This document shows positions 41,846-50,108 of a DNA stretch of 64,000 bases, piece by piece. The DNA comes from Fen-1298 sp050015675. GTDB lineage: Bacteria; Bacteroidota; Ignavibacteria; UBA10030. The DNA lies in assembly GCA_050015675.1 (NCBI GenBank), contig JBEKAY010000012.1, forward strand, positions 10,845 to 74,844. Reading direction: 5' to 3'. The notes under the pieces were generated by a model. It made no database searches. It was not told the origin of the DNA and saw only the letters and a program-made list of their open reading frames with translations. Numbering within the stretch: position 1 is the first letter of the stretch; the number at the start of each line of letters is the position of its first letter. Made by a program: the position numbers and the translations under genes.

Positions 41846-44197
41846 TTACTCTTCATCTGCCAGCCAGATGTTATAGTCCTCGGATTCAGATTTGGTTTCT
41901 GCTGTTTCCGGTGCAATTTTTCGAGAAAGGATATGGATGCCGTCGTCGGAAAAACCGAACATTTCATCCAAAGTGAAAATTCGTTCAAATGCCGCGGGTT
42001 CAAAAAACTCCCGAAATTTGCCGGCAGTTTCGTGCAAACGAGCAAGATAATAGGCGGTGTTTTCGTCCGGTTGATATGGGTTCCATTCTTCGACTAAACG
42101 AGATGAACGAGTAAGCGTGATACCCGCATCGCTTCCTGTAAAGTAATAAGAAATTTTTGAATTAGCTTTGACGAAGAGGCTTGAACGTACTATGGCTTCC
42201 ATTGCTGGCGAAGTTGTGATTTGACCAGAAAGCACTTCTTTTTGGTAAGTTTCTGTGTCCATGCGGACAATATCAGTACGGCAGAAGTCTCTCGGGGTCC
42301 ATTTGTGCTGCATTACCTGCGTATATGCTGTGGCATACGCATGGTGCATTCTCTTTAAGTCGTTTGTCAGAAGGCATTCGATCATCCGCTGAATAAATAT
42401 TCTAAGGAAACGTTCCATCCCGCGAGAGATAAGGTTATTTCCTTTGATAAGAACATTGTTGTTCTGATCCAGCAAGGCGTAATTATTTTTCCGATAGCTG
42501 AACATTTGCTTGTAGCGATGCGATAAGACAAGCGTTGTTCCTTCTAGCAATGTATTTGAAAGTCGTTCAATAAAATTCTTCTGATTTGATTCACCGATAA
42601 TATTGTTGGGGGACAAAAGAAAAAAACCATCACCATCAGATTGGATGATAGCAGCGTTGAAGAGTTCAATCTGGCGCAGAATTTCTTTCAGAATCTCACG
42701 ACTCGCGGCCAGGACAACTTCGGCTTGTTCAGGATCGTTATACAATCCGCGCGCAGAACCGAGGTAGAGATGAAATGAATCAATAAGACGCTTAACCGCT
42801 TTCAATTGGTGGACCGAATCTTGGGATTGTAGTGTTTCGGTGTTCGTCGGATCGGATGTATCTTGTTGCAAAGCAGAGAGGCGTGTAAGAAGTGGAAGAA
42901 AAACATTTAGTTCATCTGTCTTTGGCTTGATATTCTGACGGAGTAAAATGGAAGAGTGAATTCCCGCTAATTCAACATACATAACATCGGAGAAAACGCC
43001 GGTGTGGAATACCTCCGATGGAATTGTCATTGAGCGGGAATTATCGTTCGCTCTGGGGACTGAATGCCGTTGACGGACGTATTCTCTTAACATTAGAGAT
43101 TCGATTCGTGAAGCTGCACTGAGCTGGGTTAGCATTCGATAGTTGAATGGACACATCTGTGCAAGATAGAACAGCGGCGGCGCGAGATGGTTATAAAGAT
43201 CGCGTGCAATGCGTACATTGCGTAGAGATTGATCTAAAATACTCTCCGGTCGATGATTCCATTCCTCAGATATATCTTGTGTGGGAATAGATTTCTCCGT
43301 TCCAATTGAAATTTCAAAATGTTTTGCCAATGAAGTGAGCGTAAATGATTGTTCAATTCTTTTAGTGTCGATTTCCGTTTCTGCCAATGTTGACAAGTCA
43401 ACGAGATGTCTGCCGAAAACATCAAAAGAAAACCATTCACTTTCTCCGGTACTGGCAGCGCTATATCCGGGCGGTGTTCGCATGTCGCTGCCATCTCGAC
43501 CTATCGCCAGCGGGATTTGTGAACGTTCGCAGGCACGGCTGAGCGCTGGCAAAATCGTTCCAAACAAGTCGTATCCTTCTATGACATCGGGATCTATTTT
43601 GTTGATGCGCTGGATACAACGCTCCAATAATGTTCGCTCATTATGCTTTTGAGTGTTGAAGGTATATTCGCTTTCATCACTGGCGGCGAGTGTGACAACG
43701 AGAATTTTTTCTTCTGAACTTTTTCTCTTCTGTTTTTTCCCTACTGCCGGTGCGAATTGGACATCCATATGAAGCCGCACGAGTTCTTCGAATTTCATTC
43801 CTTTGAATAATGTAATACCGGATTGCAGAAGAAACTGGCGCACTGCGTCCGCGCGGACAAGAATTTCTTTAAATTCCTGATATGATGAAACGCGCGGTGA
43901 ATGATTTTTGTTATATTGATGTAGAATAAAATGTACTGCTTCCCACATCTCACTCCAGCGTGTGAAGGCAGCGATGTAACGATAAAAATTCCCGCCGGCA
44001 AGCTCCTTCAGCCAGATTTTTTTGGGGAAGTCTTTGATCAGCGATTCATCGGACAGAAAAAAGAAAGGGAAGAATTCTACATCTTGATGTAGAATCTTCC
44101 CCTCAACTCGTTTGTATAGTCTGATTGTCTGATCGTTCAGCTGTTGGACAGCGACGATGCGCTCTTCGGTATTATATCCATAGAGCAGCTTGTCCAT
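41846..44197 (-). CDS. Degenerate family-B DNA polymerase-like protein
   Basis: A 783-residue protein with the layout of a family-B polymerase: a 5'-3' exonuclease-like N-terminal half and a polymerase C-terminal half. Key residues are altered. Exo I reads VVTLAAS where DxE is expected (about 169-171). Exo II lacks the second Asp (DPDVIEGYDLFGTILP). Exo III has SLRNVRIARD with Asn for Asp. Polymerase motif A is VELAGIHSS (about 408-416) in place of VDxxSLYPS, and motif B is KRLIDSFHLYLG (Asn and Tyr-Gly lost). Motif C SDGDG (about 520-524) keeps both aspartates. It is probably structural or regulatory, or a reshaped polymerase. It starts three bases after the slipin gene. Confidence 0.85.
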   Translation of the reverse strand: MDKLLYGYNTEERIVAVQQLNDQTIRLYKRVEGKILHQDVEFFPFFFLSDESLIKDFPKKIWLKELAGGNFYRYIAAFTRWSEMWEAVHFILHQYNKNHSPRVSSYQEFKEILVRADAVRQFLLQSGITLFKGMKFEELVRLHMDVQFAPAVGKKQKRKSSEEKILVVTLAASDESEYTFNTQKHNERTLLERCIQRINKIDPDVIEGYDLFGTILPALSRACERSQIPLAIGRDGSDMRTPPGYSAASTGESEWFSFDVFGRHLVDLSTLAETEIDTKRIEQSFTLTSLAKHFEISIGTEKSIPTQDISEEWNHRPESILDQSLRNVRIARDLYNHLAPPLFYLAQMCPFNYRMLTQLSAASRIESLMLREYVRQRHSVPRANDNSRSMTIPSEVFHTGVFSDVMYVELAGIHSSILLRQNIKPKTDELNVFLPLLTRLSALQQDTSDPTNTETLQSQDSVHQLKAVKRLIDSFHLYLGSARGLYNDPEQAEVVLAASREILKEILRQIELFNAAIIQSDGDGFFLLSPNNIIGESNQKNFIERLSNTLLEGTTLVLSHRYKQMFSYRKNNYALLDQNNNVLIKGNNLISRGMERFLRIFIQRMIECLLTNDLKRMHHAYATAYTQVMQHKWTPRDFCRTDIVRMDTETYQKEVLSGQITTSPAMEAIVRSSLFVKANSKISYYFTGSDAGITLTRSSRLVEEWNPYQPDENTAYYLARLHETAGKFREFFEPAAFERIFTLDEMFGFSDDGIHILSRKIAPETAETKSESEDYNIWLADEE

Positions 44198-44200
44198 TCA

Positions 44201-44971
44201 TCATTTCTTAGGCTTATCTAGATTCATATTCATAAACGGCCTCAATAAATCGATAGGCACGGGGAAGATTGTCGTGGAATTATTTTCCGTTGCGATTTCA
44301 CGAAGGGTTTGCAGGTAACGCAATGTAAGTGCGCTTGGTTGTTCACTGAGGACTTTTGCTGCATCGGACAAGCGTTGTGATGCCTGGAATTCTCCTTCTG
44401 CTGCGATAACTTTCGAGCGGCGTTCGCGTTCTGCTTCCGCCTGTTTTGCCATTGCTCGCTGCATCTCTTGCGGTAAATCGATCTGCTTCACTTCGACATT
44501 GGAAACCTTGACACCCCAGGGCTCGGTATGGCTGTCGATAATTTGCTGGAGTTTCTGGTTGATCTTGTCGCGTTGCGAAAGAAGATCATCTAATTCAGAC
44601 TGTCCCAACACGCTTCGCAAAGTTGTTTGTGAAAGCTGGGAGGTTGCGAATAAATAATTTTCAACCGAGACAACGGCTTTTTCGGGCTGCATCACGCGGA
44701 AGTACACAACTGCGTTTACTTTCAATGAGACGTTATCCTGTGTGATGATATCCTGCGGAGGAACATCCATCACAACTGTTCGCAGACTCACTCTTACCAT
44801 TCTATCAATACCGGGCCATAACCAGACAATCCCGGGTCCCTTTACTCCTAACAACCGTCCTAAGCGGAATATGACACCGCGATCATATTCACGTAAAATT
44901 TTAATTGAATTGACTGCGAGAAGAAAAAAGGCAAATGCTAAAAGAAAAATATATATAAATCCTGGTTCCAT
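44201..44971 (-). CDS. Slipin (SPFH/band-7 membrane protein)
   Basis: A 256-residue stomatin-like protein with one N-terminal membrane helix and an SPFH domain (REYDRGVIFRLGRLLGVKGPG, VDVPPQDIITQDNV-type core, RSVLGQSELDDLLSQRD). A helical region with KQAEAERERRSKVIAAEGE follows. Slipins organise membrane microdomains and pair with NfeD proteases. The start at 44971 is preferred over an overlapping GTG because AAGGA then has normal spacing. NfeD lies directly upstream. Confidence 0.93.
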   Translation of the reverse strand: MEPGFIYIFLLAFAFFLLAVNSIKILREYDRGVIFRLGRLLGVKGPGIVWLWPGIDRMVRVSLRTVVMDVPPQDIITQDNVSLKVNAVVYFRVMQPEKAVVSVENYLFATSQLSQTTLRSVLGQSELDDLLSQRDKINQKLQQIIDSHTEPWGVKVSNVEVKQIDLPQEMQRAMAKQAEAERERRSKVIAAEGEFQASQRLSDAAKVLSEQPSALTLRYLQTLREIATENNSTTIFPVPIDLLRPFMNMNLDKPKK

Positions 44972-44973
44972 AA

Positions 44974-46266
44974 TCACTCCTTAGATGTTGTGGATGGTTC
45001 GACTAACAATTTTAATCCGTTGATTTTAACAACTCGTACGCGTTTACCTTTTTGAATTGTCCCTGACAATGATTCTGCATTCCAAATCTCACCATGTATA
45101 CGAACGACACCTTCCGGCTTCAGTGTCTCGAGAACATCCCCCGTCTCTCCATTCAATCCTTCAATGCCTGTTGTTGGTTTTCGGCGTTGAGCTTTAATTC
45201 CTAATCCGAGGATAACAACAAAAAAGAATGTGGTTATAATGACCGATGCAATGATAACCGACCAGGATAATTCCACAAATTCAAGAACACTTGATGTGCG
45301 AATAAGCATTATTGATCCTATAAAAGTTGAAACAGCCCCGCCGATTGCCAGCATACCGTGGCTAATTATTTTTATCTCTAAGAGGAAGAGAATGATTCCA
45401 AAGATGATAAGGGCGAGTCCGGCATAGTTGATTGGGAGAGTATGCATGGAATAAAACGCAAGCACGAGACTGATGACACCCACGATACCGGGAAAGATAG
45501 AACCCGGATTATACAACTCGAGTATTAAACCGATAGTGCCGAGTTGAAAAAGGATGAGGGCAATATTCGGATTGCTTAAGAGATCCAATATTTTTTCTGC
45601 CCATCCCATCTCCATCTGTTCGATCCGCGCGCCTTTTGTATGGAGCGTTGTTGTGCCGGTGATTGTCTCAACTTGTTTGCCATCGATTTGCGTAAGCAAC
45701 TCATCGACATTCTTCGCAATAAGATCGATAACATTTGTGTCAAGCGCTTCAGTTTCTGTAATGGCTTGGCTTTTACGGACAGCATCTTCTGCCCACTTCA
45801 GGTTACGGTTTCGTTTTTTGGCGATTGTGCGAATAAATGCCGCGGCATCATTGGTGACTTTTTCTCCCATCACCGAATCCATTTTCCCTTCCATTTCAAC
45901 AGGATGCGCCGCTCCGATATTTGTCCCGGGCGCCATTGCAGCAATGTGTGCTGCCATTGTAATAAAAACACCTGCTGAACCCGCATGCGCTCCGCCTGGT
46001 GCAACATAGACCACGACAGGAATTTTGGATTCAAGAATTGCACTCACAATGATACGTGTAGATGTAAGCAATCCGCCGGGTGTGTTAAGTTGGATGATGA
46101 GACACTCCGCGTTTTTTTCAGCAGATCTTTCGATGCCGCGTTCGATTAAAGCCGATGATGCTGGATTAATAGCGCCATCAATTTTCAGCAGAACAACGTG
46201 TTGCGAAAAGATGACAGTGGGAAGGATAATAATGAAAATTGAAAGTATGAATAAACGGTGGAGCAC
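44974..46266 (-). CDS. nfeD: NfeD family membrane serine protease (long form)
   Basis: A 430-residue protein starting at a GTG with GGAGG nine bases upstream; a longer open frame upstream lacks such a signal. A signal peptide (about 1-22) is followed by a ClpP/SDH-type protease domain with the nucleophile region GGAHAGSAGVFI. Then come about five membrane helices and a C-terminal NfeD OB fold (GETGDVLETLKPEGVVRI). In this family the protease cleaves the C-terminus of its stomatin partner, encoded just downstream with overlapping stop and start. Confidence 0.93.
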   Translation of the reverse strand: MLHRLFILSIFIIILPTVIFSQHVVLLKIDGAINPASSALIERGIERSAEKNAECLIIQLNTPGGLLTSTRIIVSAILESKIPVVVYVAPGGAHAGSAGVFITMAAHIAAMAPGTNIGAAHPVEMEGKMDSVMGEKVTNDAAAFIRTIAKKRNRNLKWAEDAVRKSQAITETEALDTNVIDLIAKNVDELLTQIDGKQVETITGTTTLHTKGARIEQMEMGWAEKILDLLSNPNIALILFQLGTIGLILELYNPGSIFPGIVGVISLVLAFYSMHTLPINYAGLALIIFGIILFLLEIKIISHGMLAIGGAVSTFIGSIMLIRTSSVLEFVELSWSVIIASVIITTFFFVVILGLGIKAQRRKPTTGIEGLNGETGDVLETLKPEGVVRIHGEIWNAESLSGTIQKGKRVRVVKINGLKLLVEPSTTSKE

Positions 46267-46455
46267 TTTAATATTCCTCCATCCGGTGCAGGTGTTTGTC
46301 AAACTTGCGTTTTTCGAAGAAGATATATACCGCTGCCGGAACATACTATAAGGGAAGACTTTTTTCAATCTCCTATTCGTTAGAAAGATAAGCAAAGAGC
46401 GGTCAAATAGCAAAAGGCTTTCATTTACTATGGTAATTGTTTAAATTCGTTACAC

Positions 46456-46764
46456 ATGGATAAAAAACAATCGAAGCAGAAAATAGAATCCTTAGTTCAG
46501 ACTTTTCACACGGAGAAACATGAAAAGATGAATGAAGCGGAAACGAGACTCCGTTTTATTGATCCATTCTTTGAAGCATTAGGTTGGAATATTAGAAATC
46601 CAAGAGAAGTTCGTATTGAAACACCTGCCTCTCGTTCAGATTCCACCAGACCCGATTATCGTTTTCAGATCTAATCAACAGTTGTCGAGATTGATGAATT
46701 GGTTTATAAGTTGTATGTGCTGACGGAAGAAGAGATAAAGATTGTGGAAGGGAAATCCTCGTAG
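46456..46764 (+). pseudogene. Remnant of a type IIG-like restriction-modification gene
   Basis: The first 72 codons encode an HsdR_N-like N-terminus (AETRLRFIDPFFEALGWNI, then SDSTRPDYRF), which normally continues into the nuclease core. The frame stops at TAA 46672-46674. In the same frame directly after the stop come 29 codons ending at TAG 46764 that read like the C-terminal end of Eco57I/type IIG enzymes (EIDELVYKLYVLTEEEIKIVEG). A large internal deletion therefore joined the two ends. No methylase or target-recognition sequence remains. Confidence 0.75.
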
Positions 46765-46800
46765 GGACGTATAATTATACGTCCCTACAAAAGCAAAAAC
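46722..46800 (+). repeat. 79-base direct repeat, copy 1 (restriction-gene tail plus palindrome)
   Basis: It starts GACGGAAGAAGAGATAAA and ends AAAAGCAAAAAC. It includes a perfect 28-base palindrome at 46761-46788 (half-site GTAGGGACGTATAA). Copy 2 lies at 47473-47553. Confidence 0.85.
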
Positions 46801-46813
46801 TATTGCACACAAA

Positions 46814-46925
46814 GTCATTCCCTCGAAAGAGGGAATCTTATTATGGGTAAAGTAAGATACTTGCTTACCCTTCGACAGGACTTCGGCAAGCTCAGTCGAA
46901 CGCTCATGGCAAGCGCGGGCATGAC
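46814..46925. repeat. MITE/REP-like intergenic repeat, copy 1
   Basis: It begins GTCATTCCC with a hairpin to GGGAATCTT and ends GGGCATGAC, so the ends are inverted repeats. The interior contains the CTTCGACAGGACTTCGGC-type sequence common in bacterial repeats. A related element is at 61349-61448. Confidence 0.6.
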
Positions 46926-47064
46926 AATATAAAAGCAAAAAAAGAGATAAAGATAGTGGAGCCCGCCTACGTTGAAAAGCAAACTACAGCGGGTAAATGA
47001 ATAGAAAAAGTTGTAATCTTCATTGAACCAGTTATCAATACTTACACAACAAGGAGGAATTACA
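46926..47064 (+). other. Gap between the repeat element and the hemerythrin gene
   Basis: It holds a degenerate third trace of the restriction-gene tail (TAAAAGCAAAAA then AAGAGATAAAGATAGTGGA at about 46929-46960), AT-rich sequence, and the AAGGAGG ribosome-binding site of the hemerythrin gene. No promoter was recognised. Confidence 0.4.
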
Positions 47065-47472
47065 ATGAAACCAATGCCATGGAAAGAACAATATTCTGTC
47101 GGTGTGAAAGAGATTGATCGCCAACACCGCGGTTTACTTGACATCATTAATCAAATCATCAACTCCATCGAAAAGAAAGATAAGTGGCAATCAACATCTG
47201 CCATTATTGATTCTCTTATTAATTATGCTTACAACCATTTTGCCACCGAGGAGCGATATATGATAGAAGCTGAATATCCGGAATTATCTTGGCACGTTGG
47301 ATTGCATCTTGCTTTTATAAGAAAAGTATTTTTAATGTCTGAAGAATATAAACAAAAGGGGCTGGCAATGCAGAAGGAAATACTTACGTATCTTGCAAGC
47401 TGGTATTCTTCTCATGTTCTTGAAGTTGATAGAAAATATATGTCGTATATGGATAAAAAAGGGATAAAGTGA
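47065..47472 (+). CDS. Bacteriohemerythrin
   Basis: A 135-residue hemerythrin-like protein. The oxo-bridged di-iron ligands are in place: DRQHRGLLDI (His), YNHFATEERYM (His and Glu), WHVGLHLAF (His), SSHVLEVDRKY (His and Asp). It binds oxygen or senses it in the cytoplasm. The start follows AAGGAGG by seven bases; an in-frame upstream ATG at 47023 lacks this. It is flanked by direct repeats of the restriction-gene tail: one begins 672 bases before its stop and the other one base after its stop. Confidence 0.93.
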   Translation: MKPMPWKEQYSVGVKEIDRQHRGLLDIINQIINSIEKKDKWQSTSAIIDSLINYAYNHFATEERYMIEAEYPELSWHVGLHLAFIRKVFLMSEEYKQKGLAMQKEILTYLASWYSSHVLEVDRKYMSYMDKKGIK

Positions 47473-47553
47473 GACGGAAGAAGAGATAAATATTGTGGAG
47501 GGGAAATCCTCATAGGGACGTATAGAGCTATGCGTCCTTACAAAAGCAAAAAC
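47473..47553 (+). repeat. 81-base direct repeat, copy 2
   Basis: A near-identical copy of 46722-46800. It still encodes TEEEINIVEGKSS-stop and carries a decayed version of the palindrome (GGACGTATAG-AG-CTATGCGTCC). Confidence 0.85.
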
Positions 47554-47557
47554 CTAA

Positions 47558-47590
47558 TAAAAAAGCCGATTCAGAAGAATCGGCTTTTGT
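47558..47590. terminator. Bidirectional terminator between hemerythrin and tRNA-Ser
   Basis: AAAAGCCGATTC pairs with GAATCGGCTTTT. There are A and T runs on both sides. Confidence 0.85.
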
Positions 47591-47598
47591 GTCTTTTG

Positions 47599-47685
47599 CG
47601 GAGAGAGTGGGATTCGAACCCACGGTACCCTTACGGATACACTACCTTTCCAGGGTAGCCAATTCAACCACTCTTGCATCTCTCC
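47599..47685 (-). tRNA. tRNA-Ser (anticodon GGA)
   Basis: A complete class II cloverleaf with long variable arm (acceptor GGAGAGA/TCTCTCC, anticodon stem CTACC/GGTAG with loop CTGGAAA, T loop TTCGAAT). It reads UCC/UCU. Confidence 0.95.
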
Positions 47686-47740
47686 GGTTCATTAAATATC
47701 CTAATCTATTATCTCATTTCCAAATAATAGCTTGAACAAG

Positions 47741-47827
47741 CGGAGAGGGAGGGATTCGAACCCTCGATAACCTTGCGGCTATTCCGGTTTTCGAGACCGG
47801 TCGATTCAACCACTCTCGCACCTCTCC
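47741..47827 (-). tRNA. tRNA-Ser (anticodon CGA)
   Basis: A class II tRNA with acceptor GGAGAGG/CCTCTCC, anticodon stem CCGGT/ACCGG, loop CTCGAAA and a long variable arm. It reads UCG. It is upstream of tRNA-Ser(GGA) on the same strand, 55 bases apart, and probably co-transcribed with it. Confidence 0.95.
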
Positions 47828-47961
47828 GAGTTTGGTCTCTGCAACTCAAATATATAGAAAAAGCGTACGAATTCAAAAGATGTGCTAAGGACGAAACCTT
47901 TTACGCCGATAGTATGTTCTTATCTCTGAATTCACAATAAAAGAAATAGGAGGATATCAAA

Positions 47962-48426
47962 ATGTCTGTCAACGTTGGAAGTAAAGCGCCAGAATTCACT
48001 TTATTCGACGCAGATAAGAAATCTCGTTCACTCTCTGAGTTTCTCGGAAAGAAAGTTGTTCTTGCTTTTTTCCCCGGTGCGTTTACAGGAGTATGCACGA
48101 AAGAACTTTGTACGTTCCGCGATGCGATGTCTAATTTCAACAATCTTAATGCACAGGTAGTTGGAATCAGTGTTGATGCGCCGTTTGCAAACAAAGCATT
48201 TGCGATGCAAAACAACCTACAATTTCCGTTGCTGAGTGATTACACGCGCGAAGTGAGCAAACAGTACGGCGGTGTGCATGAAGATTTTGCCGGGATGAAA
48301 GGATATAGCGCTTCGAAACGAGCAGTATTCATCATTGACACGAACGGCAGCGTGAAATATACATGGGTTTCAGAAAATCCCGGTGTGGAACCGGATTACA
48401 ATGCAGTCACGCAAGCGCTCAAGTAA
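47962..48426 (+). CDS. Peroxiredoxin, AhpE/BCP-like
   Basis: A 154-residue thioredoxin-fold peroxidase. The peroxidatic Cys is in FFPGAFTGVCTKELCTF (about residue 47), with a second Cys five residues later. It reduces hydrogen peroxide and organic peroxides. TAGGAGG precedes the start. It has a different sub-family from the next gene (TxxC motif TGVC rather than SGCT). Confidence 0.93.
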   Translation: MSVNVGSKAPEFTLFDADKKSRSLSEFLGKKVVLAFFPGAFTGVCTKELCTFRDAMSNFNNLNAQVVGISVDAPFANKAFAMQNNLQFPLLSDYTREVSKQYGGVHEDFAGMKGYSASKRAVFIIDTNGSVKYTWVSENPGVEPDYNAVTQALK

Positions 48427-48444
48427 AAAATTTAAAAATCCCTT

Positions 48445-48473
48445 TTGAATTTCAATTAGATTATCGCTATTCT
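48445..48473 (+). promoter_or_regulatory. Possible promoter of the bcp gene (TTGAAT-N17-TATTCT)
   Basis: TTGAAT at 48445-48450 and TATTCT at 48468-48473 with 17-base spacing, just ahead of the second peroxiredoxin gene. Confidence 0.45.
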
Positions 48474-48489
48474 GTACGTAGGAAAAGTT

Positions 48490-48942
48490 ATGCTCAAGAT
48501 TGGTCAAAAGGCACCTGATTTCAAACTTGCATCCAGCGATGGTAAAATTCTGAATTTGAAAGACTTTGCCGGCAAGAAGATCGTTCTCTATTTCTATCCA
48601 AAAGATAACACTTCCGGTTGTACGAAGGAGGCATGTTCGTTCGAGAGCAATCGTACAGCAATTAAGAAAAAAGGTACTGTGATCATTGGCGTCAGCGCGG
48701 ATAGTGTCGGCTCGCATATGAAGTTTGCTGAGAAGTACGGATTAAGCTTTCCATTGCTCAGTGATGAGAAAAAAGAAGTTCTCAAATCGTACGGTGTGTG
48801 GAAAGAAAAATCGATGTACGGCAAAAAATATTTTGGCATCGAACGTACAACCGTAGTCATTGATGAAATGGGAATTGTTCGGCAGATCTTCAATAAGGTG
48901 AAGGTCGGCGGCCATACCGATGAAGTGCTAGCAGTACTATGA
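48490..48942 (+). CDS. bcp: Thioredoxin-dependent peroxiredoxin Bcp/PrxQ
   Basis: A 150-residue PrxQ-type enzyme: YPKDNTSGCTKEACSFE holds the peroxidatic Cys and, five residues on, the resolving Cys. A conserved ERTTVVIDEMG follows. It reduces hydroperoxides with thioredoxin. It stands in tandem with the preceding peroxiredoxin but has its own promoter-like element. Confidence 0.95.
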   Translation: MLKIGQKAPDFKLASSDGKILNLKDFAGKKIVLYFYPKDNTSGCTKEACSFESNRTAIKKKGTVIIGVSADSVGSHMKFAEKYGLSFPLLSDEKKEVLKSYGVWKEKSMYGKKYFGIERTTVVIDEMGIVRQIFNKVKVGGHTDEVLAVL

Positions 48943-48959
48943 GCGGAGGATGATGACGT

Positions 48960-49376
48960 ATGGCAAAAGTGTACCTCACGCGAAGAGAAGTCTTTAGCGC
49001 ATCGCATCGACTTTGGAATCAGGAATTGTCTGATGACCAGAATATCGCATTGTATGACAAGTGCGCAAATTCGAATGGCCATGGGCATAATTTTATTCTC
49101 GAAGTAACGGTTGCTGGAGAAGTAAAAGGAGAGAGCGGATTTGCTGTTGATTTTAAAAAGCTTAAACATCTTTTACGAACAGAGATCATTGAAAAGGTTG
49201 ATCATAAACATTTAAACTGCGATGTCGATTTTTTAAACGGTATAATCCCAACTGCGGAGAACATCGTTCGTGCTTTTTGGCGCGTATTGGAATCGAAGAT
49301 CGGTCAGGCAAAACTGTATTCCATCCGCCTGCACGAAACAGAAAATAATATGGTAGAATATCGAGGTGAAGAATGA
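48960..49376 (+). CDS. 6-pyruvoyl-tetrahydropterin synthase family protein
   Basis: A 138-residue T-fold enzyme. The zinc ligands are His in FSASHRLW and the pair in CANSNGHGHNF. The catalytic Cys is in the same motif and the terminal HETENNMVEY is conserved. NxNGHGHNF with a nearby Cys resembles true PTPS, making biopterin-type pterins, more than QueD, but QueD activity cannot be excluded. The stop overlaps the folE start (ATGA), so the pathway begins with GTP cyclohydrolase. Confidence 0.87.
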   Translation: MAKVYLTRREVFSASHRLWNQELSDDQNIALYDKCANSNGHGHNFILEVTVAGEVKGESGFAVDFKKLKHLLRTEIIEKVDHKHLNCDVDFLNGIIPTAENIVRAFWRVLESKIGQAKLYSIRLHETENNMVEYRGEE

Positions 49377-49945
49377 CGATAGGACAGAGCGGTCGAAAAG
49401 AAACGCTCATCAAAGATTTTCTTGTTGAACTCGGTGAGGATCCTGAGCGCGAAGGCTTAATGAAAACTCCGGAACGAGTCGCAAGGATGTACGAATTTTT
49501 AATGAAAGGATATCGGCAAAACATTGACGAAGTCATGAACGGCGCTGTGTTTGAAGAAAAATACAGCGAGATGGTCATCGTAAAGGACATTGATTTCTTC
49601 TCGATGTGCGAACATCACCTCATTCCTTTTTTTGGAAAGTGTCATATCGCATACATTCCCAATGGCAGCATTGTTGGCCTGAGCAAAATGCCACGGATTG
49701 TTGAAGTGTTTGCGCGGCGTCTCCAAGTTCAAGAGAGGATGACGCAACAAATTGCCGATACACTGTATCAGTATCTTAAACCTATGGGTGTTGCTGTAGT
49801 GATGGAGGCGCAGCATTTATGTATGATTATGCGTGGTGTCGAGAAGCTCAATTCTATTGCGACTACAAGCGCAATGGTTGGTGCATTCCGCAATGATGTA
49901 AAGACACGAAGTGAATTTCTCACACTCATCAACAGGAACTCATAA
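49373..49945 (+). CDS. folE: GTP cyclohydrolase I
   Basis: A 190-residue enzyme converting GTP to dihydroneopterin triphosphate. Zinc and active-site motifs are seen as SMCEHHLIPFFGKCHIAYIP and EAQHLCMIMRGV. It supplies folate, and with the overlapping PTPS gene probably a second pterin. Length and motifs are standard. Confidence 0.96.
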   Translation: MTIGQSGRKETLIKDFLVELGEDPEREGLMKTPERVARMYEFLMKGYRQNIDEVMNGAVFEEKYSEMVIVKDIDFFSMCEHHLIPFFGKCHIAYIPNGSIVGLSKMPRIVEVFARRLQVQERMTQQIADTLYQYLKPMGVAVVMEAQHLCMIMRGVEKLNSIATTSAMVGAFRNDVKTRSEFLTLINRNS

Positions 49946-50032
49946 AATCAATGGAGGCAAAATAATTCTTTGCTGCTACGTTGCAGTTTCGACCTGCTGT
50001 AATGTGTAACAGGGTTTTTGAACAATTCCTCA

Positions 50033-50054
50033 GCAGGAATCTATTGATTCCTGC
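50033..50054. other. Perfect hairpin upstream of the TPR gene
   Basis: GCAGGAATC-TATT-GATTCCTGC, a nine-base stem without a T tract. It could be an operator, an RNA element or a remnant; no direct evidence for any of these. Confidence 0.35.
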
Positions 50055-50108
50055 ATGCCCCGTCACTGCATCTTGATACACAGGTCACCATTTAATATAT
50101 TGATAGCA

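Noticed and set aside
45554..46009. 151-codon plus-strand reading frame
   Set aside because: It is antisense to the protease domain of nfeD, with biased composition typical of a shadow frame.
46456..47961. Complete defence island or prophage
   Set aside because: Only a deleted restriction gene, repeats, a hemerythrin gene and tRNAs are present; there is no integrase, methylase or nuclease.
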